This document shows, in pieces, positions 51,167 through 60,416 of a stretch of DNA of 64,000 nucleotides; the stretch's first letter is position 1; every line of letters starts with the position of its first letter. The position numbers and the translations under genes are program-made. Source of the DNA: Bradyrhizobium sp. dw_78 (GTDB lineage Bacteria; Pseudomonadota; Alphaproteobacteria; Rhizobiales; Xanthobacteraceae); assembly GCF_018449525.1 (NCBI RefSeq), contig NZ_JAAVUS010000001.1:682001-746000 (forward strand), in the 5' to 3' direction. The notes below the pieces were generated by a model. The model was given only the letters and a program-made list of their open reading frames with translations. It had not been told where the DNA came from and made no database searches.

Positions 51167-51811
51167 TCATTTCCCGGCGGGGCCATATCCCGCGATCCGG
51201 CCGAGAACGTTCTCGATCTCGGCCTTCGACAATAGCGGCGGCGTACCGATCTGGAGGCAGCCGTGATACTGCCGCGCCAGCGTCTCGACCTCGACCGCAA
51301 GCCACATCGCCCGTGAGAGCGAAGGCCCGACGGCGATCATGCCGTGATGCGCCAGGAGGCAGGCGGATCTGCCTTCCAGCACCTTGACGGCGTGGTGCGA
51401 GAGTTCCTGGGTGCCGAAGGTCGCGTAGGGCGCGCAGCGGATGCTGTCGCCGCCGGCGCAGGCGATCATGTAATGGATCGGCGGAATCTCCAGGCCCATG
51501 ATCGCCAGGATCGTCGCATAGGGCGGATGGACGTGAACCACGGCGTTCACCTCGGGCCGGGCTCTCAGGATATCCAAATGAAAGCGCCATTCGCTGGACG
51601 GCCGCTGGCCGGGCGCGAACGAACCGTCGAGGTCCATATAAACGATCTGCTCCGGTTGCATCGCCTCGTAAGGCACGCTGGTCGGCGTGATCAGCATTCC
51701 CTCATTGTGACGCAAGCTGATATTGCCCGAGGTGCCCTGATTGATGCCGAGTTGGTTCATGCGCAAACACGCATCGATGATGGATTGGCGTTTTTCGCGG
51801 TCGCTCGACAT
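51167..51811 (-). CDS. Class II aldolase (DHAP-shunt Ald2 candidate)
   Basis: A 214-residue aldolase/adducin-type enzyme: GTSGNISLRHNEGMLITPTSVPYE (phosphate-binding opening), SSEWRFHLDILRARPEVNAVVHVHPPYA with zinc ligands His-x-His, and AHHGMIAVG with the third histidine. The size is that of fuculose-phosphate aldolase relatives. It is divergent from mtnP, whose start lies 99 bp away. Ald2 cleaves 5-(methylthio)- or 5-deoxyribulose 1-phosphate to DHAP plus an aldehyde; the three-gene grouping makes that assignment likely but not certain. The start MSSDREKRQ is preferred over 51865. Confidence 0.8.
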   Translation of the reverse strand: MSSDREKRQSIIDACLRMNQLGINQGTSGNISLRHNEGMLITPTSVPYEAMQPEQIVYMDLDGSFAPGQRPSSEWRFHLDILRARPEVNAVVHVHPPYATILAIMGLEIPPIHYMIACAGGDSIRCAPYATFGTQELSHHAVKVLEGRSACLLAHHGMIAVGPSLSRAMWLAVEVETLARQYHGCLQIGTPPLLSKAEIENVLGRIAGYGPAGK

Positions 51812-51910
51812 CCAAATTCCCCGGAGGACAGCGGTTGATTGTTGTGCCGCTATATAGTCGAACATTTCTGGCGTATTGGAAACGTCCTACTGGGGCGACG
51901 GGAAGGGATC

Positions 51911-52786
51911 ATGGCAAAGGCTGTGCTTGGCATTATCGGCGGTTCCGGCATTTACGATCTGCCGGGGCTGGAGAATGTCCGCGACGAGACCATCCAAAGC
52001 CCCTGGGGCGAGCCTTCAGCACCACTGCGTTTTGGCACCATCGCGGGACTGCCGATCGTGTTTCTGCCCAGACACGACAAGGGACACCGGCTGTCGCCTT
52101 CCGATATCAACTACCGCGCCAATATCGACGTGCTGAAGCGGGCCGGCGTCACCGATCTCGTTTCGCTCTCGGCCTGCGGCTCGTTCAAGGAGGAATTGCC
52201 GCCCGGAACTTTCGTGCTGGTCGATCAATTCGTCGATCGTACCCACAGGCGCGAAAGTTCGTTCTTCGGCAGGGGGTGCGTGGCGCATGTTTCCCTGGCC
52301 CATCCGGTGTCGCCACGGCTGCGCATTCATCTCGCCGCGGCGGCCGATGCTGAGGGGATCGCGGTCGCGCGCGGTGGCACCTATGTCTGCATCGAGGGAC
52401 CGCAATTTTCGACGCTCGCCGAAAGCCTGACCTACAAGGCGCAGGGCTATTCGGTGATCGGAATGACCAACATGCCGGAAGCGAAACTCGCCCGCGAGGC
52501 GGAGATTTGTTACGCCAGTGTGGCGATGGTCACCGATTTCGACTGCTGGCATCCCGATCATGACGTGGTCACGGTCCAGGACATCATTCGCGTGCTGGGC
52601 TCGAATGCCGAGAAGGCGAAGACGCTGGTGGCGCGTCTCGCCGCCGATTTCCCGCGTGAGCATGAACCGTGCCCGATCGGTTCGGACCGGGCGCTCGATA
52701 CCGCGCTGATCACCGCTCCGGAAGCGCGCGATCCCGTGCTATTGAAAAAGCTCGACGCGGTGGCGGGCAGGGTGTTGCGGACATGA
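51911..52786 (+). CDS. mtnP: 5'-methylthioadenosine phosphorylase
   Basis: A 291-residue PNP-superfamily enzyme that phosphorylyses methylthioadenosine (and often 5'-deoxyadenosine) to adenine and 5-(methylthio)ribose 1-phosphate. Landmarks: [16 protein letters not shown] (phosphate loop), [34 protein letters not shown], and the MTAP-type [20 protein letters not shown] followed by [17 protein letters not shown] site lies before the ATG. The stop overlaps mtnA by four bases (ATGA), so the two are translationally coupled. Confidence 0.9.
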   Translation: MAKAVLGIIGGSGIYDLPGLENVRDETIQSPWGEPSAPLRFGTIAGLPIVFLPRHDKGHRLSPSDINYRANIDVLKRAGVTDLVSLSACGSFKEELPPGTFVLVDQFVDRTHRRESSFFGRGCVAHVSLAHPVSPRLRIHLAAAADAEGIAVARGGTYVCIEGPQFSTLAESLTYKAQGYSVIGMTNMPEAKLAREAEICYASVAMVTDFDCWHPDHDVVTVQDIIRVLGSNAEKAKTLVARLAADFPREHEPCPIGSDRALDTALITAPEARDPVLLKKLDAVAGRVLRT

Positions 52787-53886
52787 AGGTCGATGGCCGG
52801 CCCTTCCGCAGCCTTTGGCTCGAGCCGGATGGCTGGTCGGTCGGCGCGATCGATCAAAGGCGGCTGCCGCATGAGTTCGTTGTCGTGCGGATCGATAATG
52901 TGGAGTCGGCGGCCGACGCGATCCGCTTCATGCTGGTGCGCGGCGCGCCGTTGATCGGCGCAACGGCCGCGTACGGCGTCGCGCTTGCGATGCGGAGCGA
53001 TGTCTCCGATGCGGCGCTCGATCGCGCTTGCGAGCTGCTGATCGCCACGCGGCCGACGGCGATCAACCTGAAATGGGCGCTTGAGGAGATGCAGCGGGTG
53101 CTTCGCCCGCGGCTGCCTGCGGCGCGCGTCGAAACCGCCTATGCCAGGGCCGCCGAGATCGCTGACGAGGACGTGGCGATCAACAGGGGGATCGGCCGGC
53201 ATGGCCTTGCGCTGATCGAGGCGATCGCCGCGGCGAAGAGACCGGGCGAGCCGGTCAACCTGTTGACGCATTGCAACGCCGGATGGCTCGCGACGGTCGA
53301 CTGGGGCACCGCGACGGCGCCGATCTATCTCGCGCATGATCGCGGCATCCGAGTGCATGTCTGGGTTGACGAGACGAGACCTCGCAATCAGGGCGCTTCG
53401 CTTACCGCCTGGGAACTCGGCCATCACGGCGTTGCGCATACGGTGATTGCCGACAATACCGGCGGTCATCTGATGCAGCACGGCCTGGTCGATCTGGTCA
53501 TCACCGGGACCGACCGGGTCACCGCCAATGGCGATGTCTGCAACAAGATCGGCACCTATCTGAAGGCGCTCGCGGCGCAGGACAATCGCGTGCCGTTCTA
53601 CGTGGCGCTGCCGTCGCCGACGATCGACTTTAGTATCAGTGACGGTTTGCGCGAGATTCCGATCGAGCAGCGCGCGGCGGAAGAGGTGGCGACCATGACC
53701 GGCCGCACCGCCGATGGACGGATCGAGGTCGTGCGCGTGGTCCCTGAAGGTTCGCCGGTTGCGAATTACGCGTTTGACGTGACGCCGGCGAGGCTGGTGA
53801 CGGCCCTGATCACCGAGCGCGGCGTGCTCAAGCCCGAGAGGGCCGCGCTGGCGGGTGCCTTTCCCGAACGCGTCGTGGATCGATGA
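52783..53886 (+). CDS. mtnA: S-methyl-5-thioribose-1-phosphate isomerase
   Basis: A 367-residue isomerase converting methylthioribose 1-phosphate to the ribulose form. It contains [22 protein letters not shown], the catalytic cysteine Cys164 in [16 protein letters not shown] and catalytic aspartate Asp244 in [20 protein letters not shown]; ends in [13 protein letters not shown] tail. Starts inside the mtnP stop. With mtnP and the divergent aldolase it makes a compact DHAP-shunt cluster; the full methionine salvage genes (mtnB, mtnC, mtnD) are absent from this window. Confidence 0.92.
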   Translation: MKVDGRPFRSLWLEPDGWSVGAIDQRRLPHEFVVVRIDNVESAADAIRFMLVRGAPLIGATAAYGVALAMRSDVSDAALDRACELLIATRPTAINLKWALEEMQRVLRPRLPAARVETAYARAAEIADEDVAINRGIGRHGLALIEAIAAAKRPGEPVNLLTHCNAGWLATVDWGTATAPIYLAHDRGIRVHVWVDETRPRNQGASLTAWELGHHGVAHTVIADNTGGHLMQHGLVDLVITGTDRVTANGDVCNKIGTYLKALAAQDNRVPFYVALPSPTIDFSISDGLREIPIEQRAAEEVATMTGRTADGRIEVVRVVPEGSPVANYAFDVTPARLVTALITERGVLKPERAALAGAFPERVVDR

Positions 53887-54021
53887 TGGCAATCGGTTGA
53901 AGGTTAGTTGACGCCAGCGATATTCGCGCTGTATCCAATTACCAAAGCGCGATGATCGTCAGATAACAATCTGGGCCCGATAGCAACGGGTGTGTCGCCG
54001 TCAACTGGAAACGCCTTATCG

Positions 54022-54564
54022 ATGTCCAATTCCGAAATCGAAATCGTCGTCGACGATCCGACCGCACCGGAGGCCGACTCGCCGGCCGTTACCGACACCC
54101 GCACCGTCGAGGCGGTGGTCTGCCTGCTGCTGCTGGGACTTGCGGCGCTGCTCGGATACGACAACTGGCGCACCGGGATCGGATGGGATTCGACCGGCCC
54201 GCAGGCGGGTTATTTTCCGTTCTACCTGTCGGTCATCCTGGCCGGCGCCAGTCTTTACGGACTCGTTGCCACGCTTCTGACAAGCAGGGAGGCGGCGGAG
54301 ACCTTCGTCACGCGCGCGCAGCTTGGCCGGGTTGCGGCGGTGTTCTTTCCGACGCTGCTGTTCTGCCTCGCCACGCAATATCTCGGGCTCTATGTCGCGA
54401 GCTTCCTGTTGATCGCGGGCTTCATGCGGCTGATCGGAAAGATCGCGTGGTGGAAATCGCTGCTCACGGCTTTCATCTTCACCGCCCTGATGTTCGTGAC
54501 CTTCGACATCGCCTTTGACGTCATCATGCCCAAAGGCCCGCTCGAAGCGGCCTTCGGCTATTAG
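54022..54564 (+). CDS. tctB: Tripartite tricarboxylate transporter small subunit (TctB-like)
   Basis: A 180-residue membrane protein with four hydrophobic segments, the TctB layout: a first segment around residue 28-46, GYFPFYLSVILAGASLYGLVATLL, VFFPTLLFCLATQYLGLYVASFLLI and FIFTALMFVTFDIAFDVIMP. The acidic N-terminus precedes the first segment. The next gene tctA begins 11 bp later. With a TctC-type protein it forms a sodium- or proton-driven carboxylate importer. Confidence 0.85.
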   Translation: MSNSEIEIVVDDPTAPEADSPAVTDTRTVEAVVCLLLLGLAALLGYDNWRTGIGWDSTGPQAGYFPFYLSVILAGASLYGLVATLLTSREAAETFVTRAQLGRVAAVFFPTLLFCLATQYLGLYVASFLLIAGFMRLIGKIAWWKSLLTAFIFTALMFVTFDIAFDVIMPKGPLEAAFGY

Positions 54565-54575
54565 GACCGGCGGAC

Positions 54576-56093
54576 ATGGAAGCTTTCGGGTTGCTGCTGC
54601 ACGGCTTTGCCGTGCTGATGACGTGGAAGATCATTGCGCTGATGCTGGTGGGGCTCGTGCTCGGCATTTTTGTCGGCGTGCTGCCGGGCCTCGGCGGTCC
54701 CAACGGGGTGGCGATCCTGCTGCCCTTGACCTTCACCATGGATCCGACCTCCGCCATCGTGATGCTGTCGAGCATCTATTGGGGCGCGCTGTTCGGCGGC
54801 GCCATCACCTCGATCCTGTTCAACATCCCCGGCGAGGCATGGTCGGTGGCGACCACTTTTGACGGCTATCCGATGGCGCAGCAGGGACGCGCCGCCGAAG
54901 CGCTGACGGCTGCGTTCACGTCCTCCTTCATCGGCTCGCTGGTGGCCGTCCTGCTCATTACCTTCCTGGCGCCGTTGATCTCGTCCTTCGCGTTGAAGTT
55001 CGGTCCGCCGGAATTTTTCGCGGTTTACCTTCTGACCTTCTGCTCTTTCGTCGGCCTCGGCCGCGAGGACAAGCACAAGACCGTCATCTCGATGTCGCTG
55101 GGTCTGCTGCTCGCCGGCGTCGGCATGGATACCGTGTCGGGCCAGTTGCGAATGACCTTTGGTTCCAGTGATTTGCTGCGCGGCATTAATTTTCTGGTTG
55201 CGGTGATCGGCCTGTTCGGGATCAGCGAGATCCTGCTGACGATGGAAGAGCGTCTGGCGCTGCGCGGACACGCCGCCAGCATCAGCCTGCGCGTGGTGCT
55301 GAATGTCTGGAAGGATCTGCCGAAATACTGGGTTACGCTGCTGCGCTCCTCCTTCATCGGCTGCTGGCTTGGCATCACGCCGGGCGGCGCGATCGCCGCT
55401 TCCTTCATGGGCTACAACCTCGCCAAGCGGTTTTCCAAGGATCCCGAGAGTTTCGGCAAGGGCCGTATCGAGGGTGTGTTCGCGCCCGAAACCGCCGCCC
55501 ACGCCTCCGGCACCGCCGCGCTATTGCCGATGCTGGCGCTCGGCATTCCCGGCTCCGGCACCGCGGCGATCCTGCTCGGTGGTCTGATGGTGTGGGGCCT
55601 CAATCCCGGTCCGCTGTTGTTCGTCGAGCACAAGGATTTCGTCTGGGGCCTGATCGCCTCGATGTATCTCGGCAACATCGTCGGCCTGGTGCTGGTGCTG
55701 ACGACGGTACCGATCTTCGCCTCGATCCTGCGGGTGCCGTTCGCGGCGGTGGCGCCGATGATCGTGGTGTCCTGCGCGATCGGCGCCTACGCGATCCAGA
55801 ACGCGATGTTCGACATCTGGCTGATGCTGCTGTTCGGCGTGGTCGGCTATGTCTTCAAGAAGATCAGCATTCCGCTCGCGCCGTTTACGCTAGCGCTGGT
55901 GCTGGGCAGCCGGGCCGAGGACGCCTTCCGGCTATCGATGATCGGATCCGGCGGCGACATGCGGGTGTTCTGGTCGAACGGCCTGGTCGGCTCGATCACC
56001 ACGCTGTCGATCATCCTGTTGTTCTGGCCTGTCATCGACCAGGCGTTCGGCCGTGTCGGGCGGCTGTGGCGGCCGCTCAAGACCACCGGATAG
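54576..56093 (+). CDS. tctA: Tripartite tricarboxylate transporter large subunit (TctA)
   Basis: A 505-residue permease with about 12 hydrophobic segments. It contains the family motifs GVLPGLGGPNGVAILLPLTF and GGAITSILFNIPGEAWSVATTFDGYPMAQQG near the N-terminus and GVFAPETAAHASGTAALLPMLALGIPGSGTAAILLGGL later, each half carrying the P-G-x-G-x-x repeat. The extracellular binding protein is probably the TctC-like product at 47777, 5 kb upstream. Confidence 0.92.
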   Translation: MEAFGLLLHGFAVLMTWKIIALMLVGLVLGIFVGVLPGLGGPNGVAILLPLTFTMDPTSAIVMLSSIYWGALFGGAITSILFNIPGEAWSVATTFDGYPMAQQGRAAEALTAAFTSSFIGSLVAVLLITFLAPLISSFALKFGPPEFFAVYLLTFCSFVGLGREDKHKTVISMSLGLLLAGVGMDTVSGQLRMTFGSSDLLRGINFLVAVIGLFGISEILLTMEERLALRGHAASISLRVVLNVWKDLPKYWVTLLRSSFIGCWLGITPGGAIAASFMGYNLAKRFSKDPESFGKGRIEGVFAPETAAHASGTAALLPMLALGIPGSGTAAILLGGLMVWGLNPGPLLFVEHKDFVWGLIASMYLGNIVGLVLVLTTVPIFASILRVPFAAVAPMIVVSCAIGAYAIQNAMFDIWLMLLFGVVGYVFKKISIPLAPFTLALVLGSRAEDAFRLSMIGSGGDMRVFWSNGLVGSITTLSIILLFWPVIDQAFGRVGRLWRPLKTTG

Positions 56094-56150
56094 CCGGGCT
56101 CCATATCGGCAATGGCTTGGTGATATTTATTGAGGCGCCGTCTGGGGCCG

Positions 56151-57341
56151 TTAAACCACTTTGCCTTGCCTCAATCCGGCAATCTCCCCTGCGCTGAAGC
56201 CGAACTCGGCGAGCACTTCCTCGGTTTGCTCGCCGACTTCCGGCGGCGGCGCCGCCATCCGGCTTGGCGTGCGCGACAATGTGAAGGGTTGCCCGACGAG
56301 ACGGAGATGGCGGTTTTCGGGATTGGGCACGTCCTGCGCGATGCCGAGATGCTGGACCTGTTCGTCGTCGAACACCTGGTCGATGGAATAGATCGGGCCG
56401 CAGGGCACGCCGGCGGCGTTGAATTCCTTGACCCAGCGGTCGGTCGATTTGGTCGCCGTGAATTTGTTGATCTCGGCGTTGAGCGCCTTGCGGTTCTTCG
56501 AGCGTTCCGGCGCGGTGGCGTATTCGGGCCGGGTCGGCAGGTCGGGCGCGCCGAGCGCCTCGGCGAAACGTTGCCAGATCCTACCGCCGGTGGTGGCGAT
56601 ATTGATATAGCCGTCGGAGGTCCTGAACACGCCGGTGGGGATGCTGGTCGGATGGTCGTTGCCGGCCTGCTGGGCGACGTCCTTTTCCATCAGCCAGCGC
56701 GCAGCCTGGAAATCCAGCATGAAGATCTGGGCTTGCAGCAGTGAGGTCTGCACCCACTGGCCTTCGCCGGAAACATCGCGCTCCAACAGCGCCGTCAGGA
56801 TGCCCATGGCGCAGAACAGCCCGGCGGTGAGATCGGCCACGGGAATGCCGACCCGCATCGGGCCTTCGCCGGGAGCGCCGGTGATCGACATCAGGCCGCC
56901 CATGCCCTGCGCAATCTGGTCGAAGCCGGGCCGCTTGTGGTAGGGGCCATCCTGGCCGAACCCTGAAATACTGCCATAGACGATGGCTGGGTTGACCTTG
57001 CGTACGCTCTCGTAATCGATCCCGAGCTTCGCCTTGACGTCGGGGCGGAAATTCTCGATCACCACATCGGCCTTCTGCACCAGCCGCATGAACGTCTCGA
57101 CGCCCCTGGGGTCCTTCAGGTTGAGCGTCATCGCCCGCTTGTTGCGGTGCAGGTTCTGGAAATCCGGTCCCCCGCGCGGGCCGCCGAGCTGTTCGCCGGC
57201 GGCCTCCAGCAGGGCGTCGATCTTGATGACATTAGCACCCCAGTCGGCCAGCTGGCGGGCGCAGGTCGGGCCGGCGCGAACCCGGGTGAGGTCGAGCACG
57301 GTGAAGCGGGACAGGGCCTGCGAGGCGCGCGGAATGGGCAT
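56151..57341 (-). CDS. CaiB/BaiF family CoA-transferase
   Basis: A 396-residue class III CoA-transferase: FTVLDLTRVRAGPTCARQLADWGANVIKID, NLHRNKRAMTLNLKDPRG, DVVIENFRP, GSISGFGQDGPYHKRPGFDQIAQGMGGLMSITG. It moves CoA between acyl groups in carboxylate activation. It converges on tctA with 57 bp between, so imported acids could be activated here (inference). The region that holds the catalytic Asp in formyl-CoA transferase reads QWVQTSLLQAQ, so I cannot identify the nucleophile with confidence. Confidence 0.83.
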   Translation of the reverse strand: MPIPRASQALSRFTVLDLTRVRAGPTCARQLADWGANVIKIDALLEAAGEQLGGPRGGPDFQNLHRNKRAMTLNLKDPRGVETFMRLVQKADVVIENFRPDVKAKLGIDYESVRKVNPAIVYGSISGFGQDGPYHKRPGFDQIAQGMGGLMSITGAPGEGPMRVGIPVADLTAGLFCAMGILTALLERDVSGEGQWVQTSLLQAQIFMLDFQAARWLMEKDVAQQAGNDHPTSIPTGVFRTSDGYINIATTGGRIWQRFAEALGAPDLPTRPEYATAPERSKNRKALNAEINKFTATKSTDRWVKEFNAAGVPCGPIYSIDQVFDDEQVQHLGIAQDVPNPENRHLRLVGQPFTLSRTPSRMAAPPPEVGEQTEEVLAEFGFSAGEIAGLRQGKVV

Positions 57342-57603
57342 TCGGAAGCTCCGGGATGGATCGGTGCTGGATGAGGGTTGCGGGGCGCACCATCGCCGAA
57401 AGTTGCCGTCTTGTCATGCTCTTGAACGCATGTCGGCCGGGCCCGTTGGCGGAGGCCCATCCCGAGAAGGTGCGTGTATCCCAGGATAGCGATCGGCGGC
57501 CGGAATGGCAGGCTCTGCCGCGGGGCCAGATGCCGCTGAACCACCCTCGACATCCCCCCGTTAGGCTGGTAGCCCGCTCCGGATGTCCGGGAAGGTTTCA
57601 GCC

Positions 57604-59202
57604 TTGAACGAAGAGCCCGCGCGCGGCAAGAATGCGTCCCCGCCGGGCGCTTCGGGTCCAGGTCATGCTCCAAGTCACACCCCGGATCATGCGCCAAGCC
57701 GCGCGCGGCGGTTGCTGGCCGGCTGGTCCGCCAATCTCGTTCAGGTGGTCCTCGGGGTCACGCAACAGGTCGCGCTGGTTCCCGTTTTCCTGCACTACTG
57801 GACCAGCGATATACTCGCCGCCTGGCTCGCGATCTATGCCGCCGGAAATCTCGTTCTGATCGCGGACGCCGGCCTGCAATTTCGCGCCATCAACCGGTTC
57901 CTCGGGTTCAAATCCGGCGTTGACTGCGATGGCCGGACCGCGCGCTTCTACGCGGCGGTGCTGCGGATTTATTTCGGGTGGGCGGTCCTGCTCGTGGCCC
58001 TGGTGCTGGGTATCGCGGGCTTTGTTTCGCCGTCCGCCGTGCTGGGCTTCCAGGGTGTGGCGAATTTCGATGCGGCCTTTGCCGTGATGATCGCTGGCAT
58101 GTTGTTGAGCATGCCGGCAAGCCTGGTGTCGGGGCTCTATCGCGCCCGAGGGCTCTACGGCCGCGCCGTGGGGCTTCAGAACTGGGTGATGTTACTGGCG
58201 CAGCTCGGCCAGCTGGTTGCCATCATCGTCACCGGGAGCCTGCTTGCCGTTGCCATCGCCTACGCGGCGGCGCAGGTCGCGATGATGCTGTATTTTGTCG
58301 GCATCGACGCGCCCCGGATGGTCGCGTCCTTGCGCAGGGGCCGCGCTAGGCACTCATGGCGGTGGATCATCGGCCAATTCCGTCAAGCCGTTCCGTTTGC
58401 CGTGTCGGGCGCGGCCGATCTGGCGTTGCTGAACCTGCCGGTGCTGCTGGTCAGCTTCTTCGTTTCCGATCGCGCCGCCGTTGCGCAATGGGGGCTTACC
58501 CGGATTGCCGCAGGCCTGGTGCGGGCGCTCTGTGTGCAGGCCACGCTTCCGCTCGCGGCCGAGCTCGGGCATGATTACGCCATCGGCCTGAAGGAGCGGT
58601 TGCGGAGCCTCTATGCACGCGGATCGGTCTTTATCGCCTTGCTGGCCAGCGCCGTGGTCTCCGGCCTGTTGCCGTTCTGGCCGGATTTCTTCGCGCTCTG
58701 GACCCACGGCGCGGTGAACTACGAGCCGTGGCTGACGGCCGTCCTGTTGATCGGAACCGGCGTCGCCGCGCCATCGATCCTGGCGGTGAACTACGCCAAT
58801 TACAGCAACCGTGGAGCCCTGCTGGTGCGGACCAAGGGGCTTCAGCTTGCGGTGTTTCTGATTGTGTCACTGCTGCTGATTCCGCCCCTGGGACCGCTTG
58901 GGGCGGCCGTAGCCGTGGTTGCCAGTGATCTCCTGATTCAGTTTGGGGTGCTCGGGCTGATCATTGTCCGGCAAACGCTTGAACGGCCACTGCGGCATAT
59001 CGCTGTTCTGGCCGCGCTGATGCTAACCGTGATCATCGGAGGCTGGGCGCTGGGGATGCTGATCCGGTCCATGTCGCCGGGGGCCGGACTGGCGCGATTT
59101 GTCAGTGAATGCGCGCTTTGGCTGCTGGTGGTCGCCCTCATCGCCAGCCCGCTGGCCAGGGCCGGCCTTCGCGAGAGGCTGAGCGCGAGCCTGCCATCAT
59201 GA
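57604..59202 (+). CDS. Polysaccharide flippase (Wzx-like) membrane protein
   Basis: A polytopic membrane protein of about 530 residues with roughly 12-14 hydrophobic segments, typical of the oligosaccharide/MOP flippase group that moves lipid-linked glycan units to the periplasm. A first hydrophilic stretch rich in Ala, Pro and Ser precedes the first segment. TTG at 57604 is preferred because GGGAAGG precedes it; ATG at 57583 is the alternative. It is the first gene of the visible polysaccharide cluster. Confidence 0.75.
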   Translation: MNEEPARGKNASPPGASGPGHAPSHTPDHAPSRARRLLAGWSANLVQVVLGVTQQVALVPVFLHYWTSDILAAWLAIYAAGNLVLIADAGLQFRAINRFLGFKSGVDCDGRTARFYAAVLRIYFGWAVLLVALVLGIAGFVSPSAVLGFQGVANFDAAFAVMIAGMLLSMPASLVSGLYRARGLYGRAVGLQNWVMLLAQLGQLVAIIVTGSLLAVAIAYAAAQVAMMLYFVGIDAPRMVASLRRGRARHSWRWIIGQFRQAVPFAVSGAADLALLNLPVLLVSFFVSDRAAVAQWGLTRIAAGLVRALCVQATLPLAAELGHDYAIGLKERLRSLYARGSVFIALLASAVVSGLLPFWPDFFALWTHGAVNYEPWLTAVLLIGTGVAAPSILAVNYANYSNRGALLVRTKGLQLAVFLIVSLLLIPPLGPLGAAVAVVASDLLIQFGVLGLIIVRQTLERPLRHIAVLAALMLTVIIGGWALGMLIRSMSPGAGLARFVSECALWLLVVALIASPLARAGLRERLSASLPS

Positions 59203-59314
59203 TGGGGGGCGATTACATCTTCGCAAGGTTTATGCGGCCGATCCGGCTTGACCTGAGGGAGGTCAGCGGGTTCAGTCCCCGCCATTCGCGGATCATTGTC
59301 GGGATGCCGGGCCG

Positions 59315-60406
59315 GTGAGGTTGTTTCAGAACGCCAGATATTATCCTTCGCTGCGCTCGAGGATTCGCGAACTGACCCGGCACAGTCCGACCTTTGCCGG
59401 CCAGATCGACGCGTTCTTGAATTTCCGGTATTCGGCGGCGCATATTCTGTTGCCGATCGATCAACGCGCCGACTGGGCGTTCTTCACCAATGGCGATGAC
59501 GAGCATGTCCAGAGGCTCTGGGCGCGAGAGCATGGCTTGAGTTCGCGCGCCTCGCTCAGCGATATTCTCAAGGCGCAAATTGAAGAGCACCGCACGGACG
59601 TCTTTTACAATCACGATGCGACCGGCTGGGACGAGGATTTCGTCAAAAGTCTTCCGGGCTGCGTGAAAGCCTCGATCTGCTGGCATGCCGCGTCGTTTCG
59701 GGGGGTGCCGTTCTCGTCCTATGATCTCGTAGTGTGCAACTTTCCGTCGATCCTGGCCACGATCGGGAAGCTTGGCGGCCGCACCGATTATTTCTTTCCT
59801 GCCTATGATCCGGAGTTCACGCCATACGCGGCGCGCCAGGACCGGCCGGTCGATGTGGTGTTCGTCGGCGGCTATTCGCGCCATCACCGGCGGCGGGCCG
59901 AGATATTGGAGGCGGTGGCGCAGTTGGCCGGCGAATATAACGTCATATATCACCTCGATCGCTCGCGCCTGTGCCGTCTGGCGGAATCGCCGCTCGGACG
60001 ATTGCTGCCGCTGGCAAAGCATCGGAGACCTCCGGCCATCCGGGCCATTTCGCGCGAGCCTAAATTTGGACGGGACTATTACGAAGTGCTATCGACCGCC
60101 AAGATCGTGCTGAACGGCGCCATCGATATGTCGGGCGAGGATCGCGGCAATATGCGATGCTTCGAGGCGCTTGGCAGCCAGTCGCTGCTGCTGTCGGACC
60201 AGGGCAATTATCCGGACGGCATGCGGGATGGCGAGACGCTGGTGGCCTATGATTCGCCGGAGCAGGCGGTAAGACAGATCAGAACCATGATCGAGGACTC
60301 CGAAAAAAGATTGGCTCTCGCGCGTGCGGGCCATGAAATGGTATCGACCCGGTACTCGAAAGAAGTGCAGTGGAAGCGCTTCGAACAGCTCGTCGCTTCG
60401 ATTTAG
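59315..60406 (+). CDS. Glycosyltransferase, CgeB-like
   Basis: A 363-residue protein with a GT-B-type C-terminal half: VDVVFVGGYSRHHRRRAEIL (Rossmann-type donor domain), the late region NMRCFEALGSQSLLLSDQGNYPDGMRDGETLVAYDSPEQ, which is the donor-sugar contact and D-x-P loop pattern of CgeB and related transferases. The N-terminal half is less conserved. The start is GTG. It precedes the sugar aminotransferase by 10 bp. Confidence 0.75.
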   Translation: MRLFQNARYYPSLRSRIRELTRHSPTFAGQIDAFLNFRYSAAHILLPIDQRADWAFFTNGDDEHVQRLWAREHGLSSRASLSDILKAQIEEHRTDVFYNHDATGWDEDFVKSLPGCVKASICWHAASFRGVPFSSYDLVVCNFPSILATIGKLGGRTDYFFPAYDPEFTPYAARQDRPVDVVFVGGYSRHHRRRAEILEAVAQLAGEYNVIYHLDRSRLCRLAESPLGRLLPLAKHRRPPAIRAISREPKFGRDYYEVLSTAKIVLNGAIDMSGEDRGNMRCFEALGSQSLLLSDQGNYPDGMRDGETLVAYDSPEQAVRQIRTMIEDSEKRLALARAGHEMVSTRYSKEVQWKRFEQLVASI

Positions 60407-60416
60407 AAGGCCGGTA

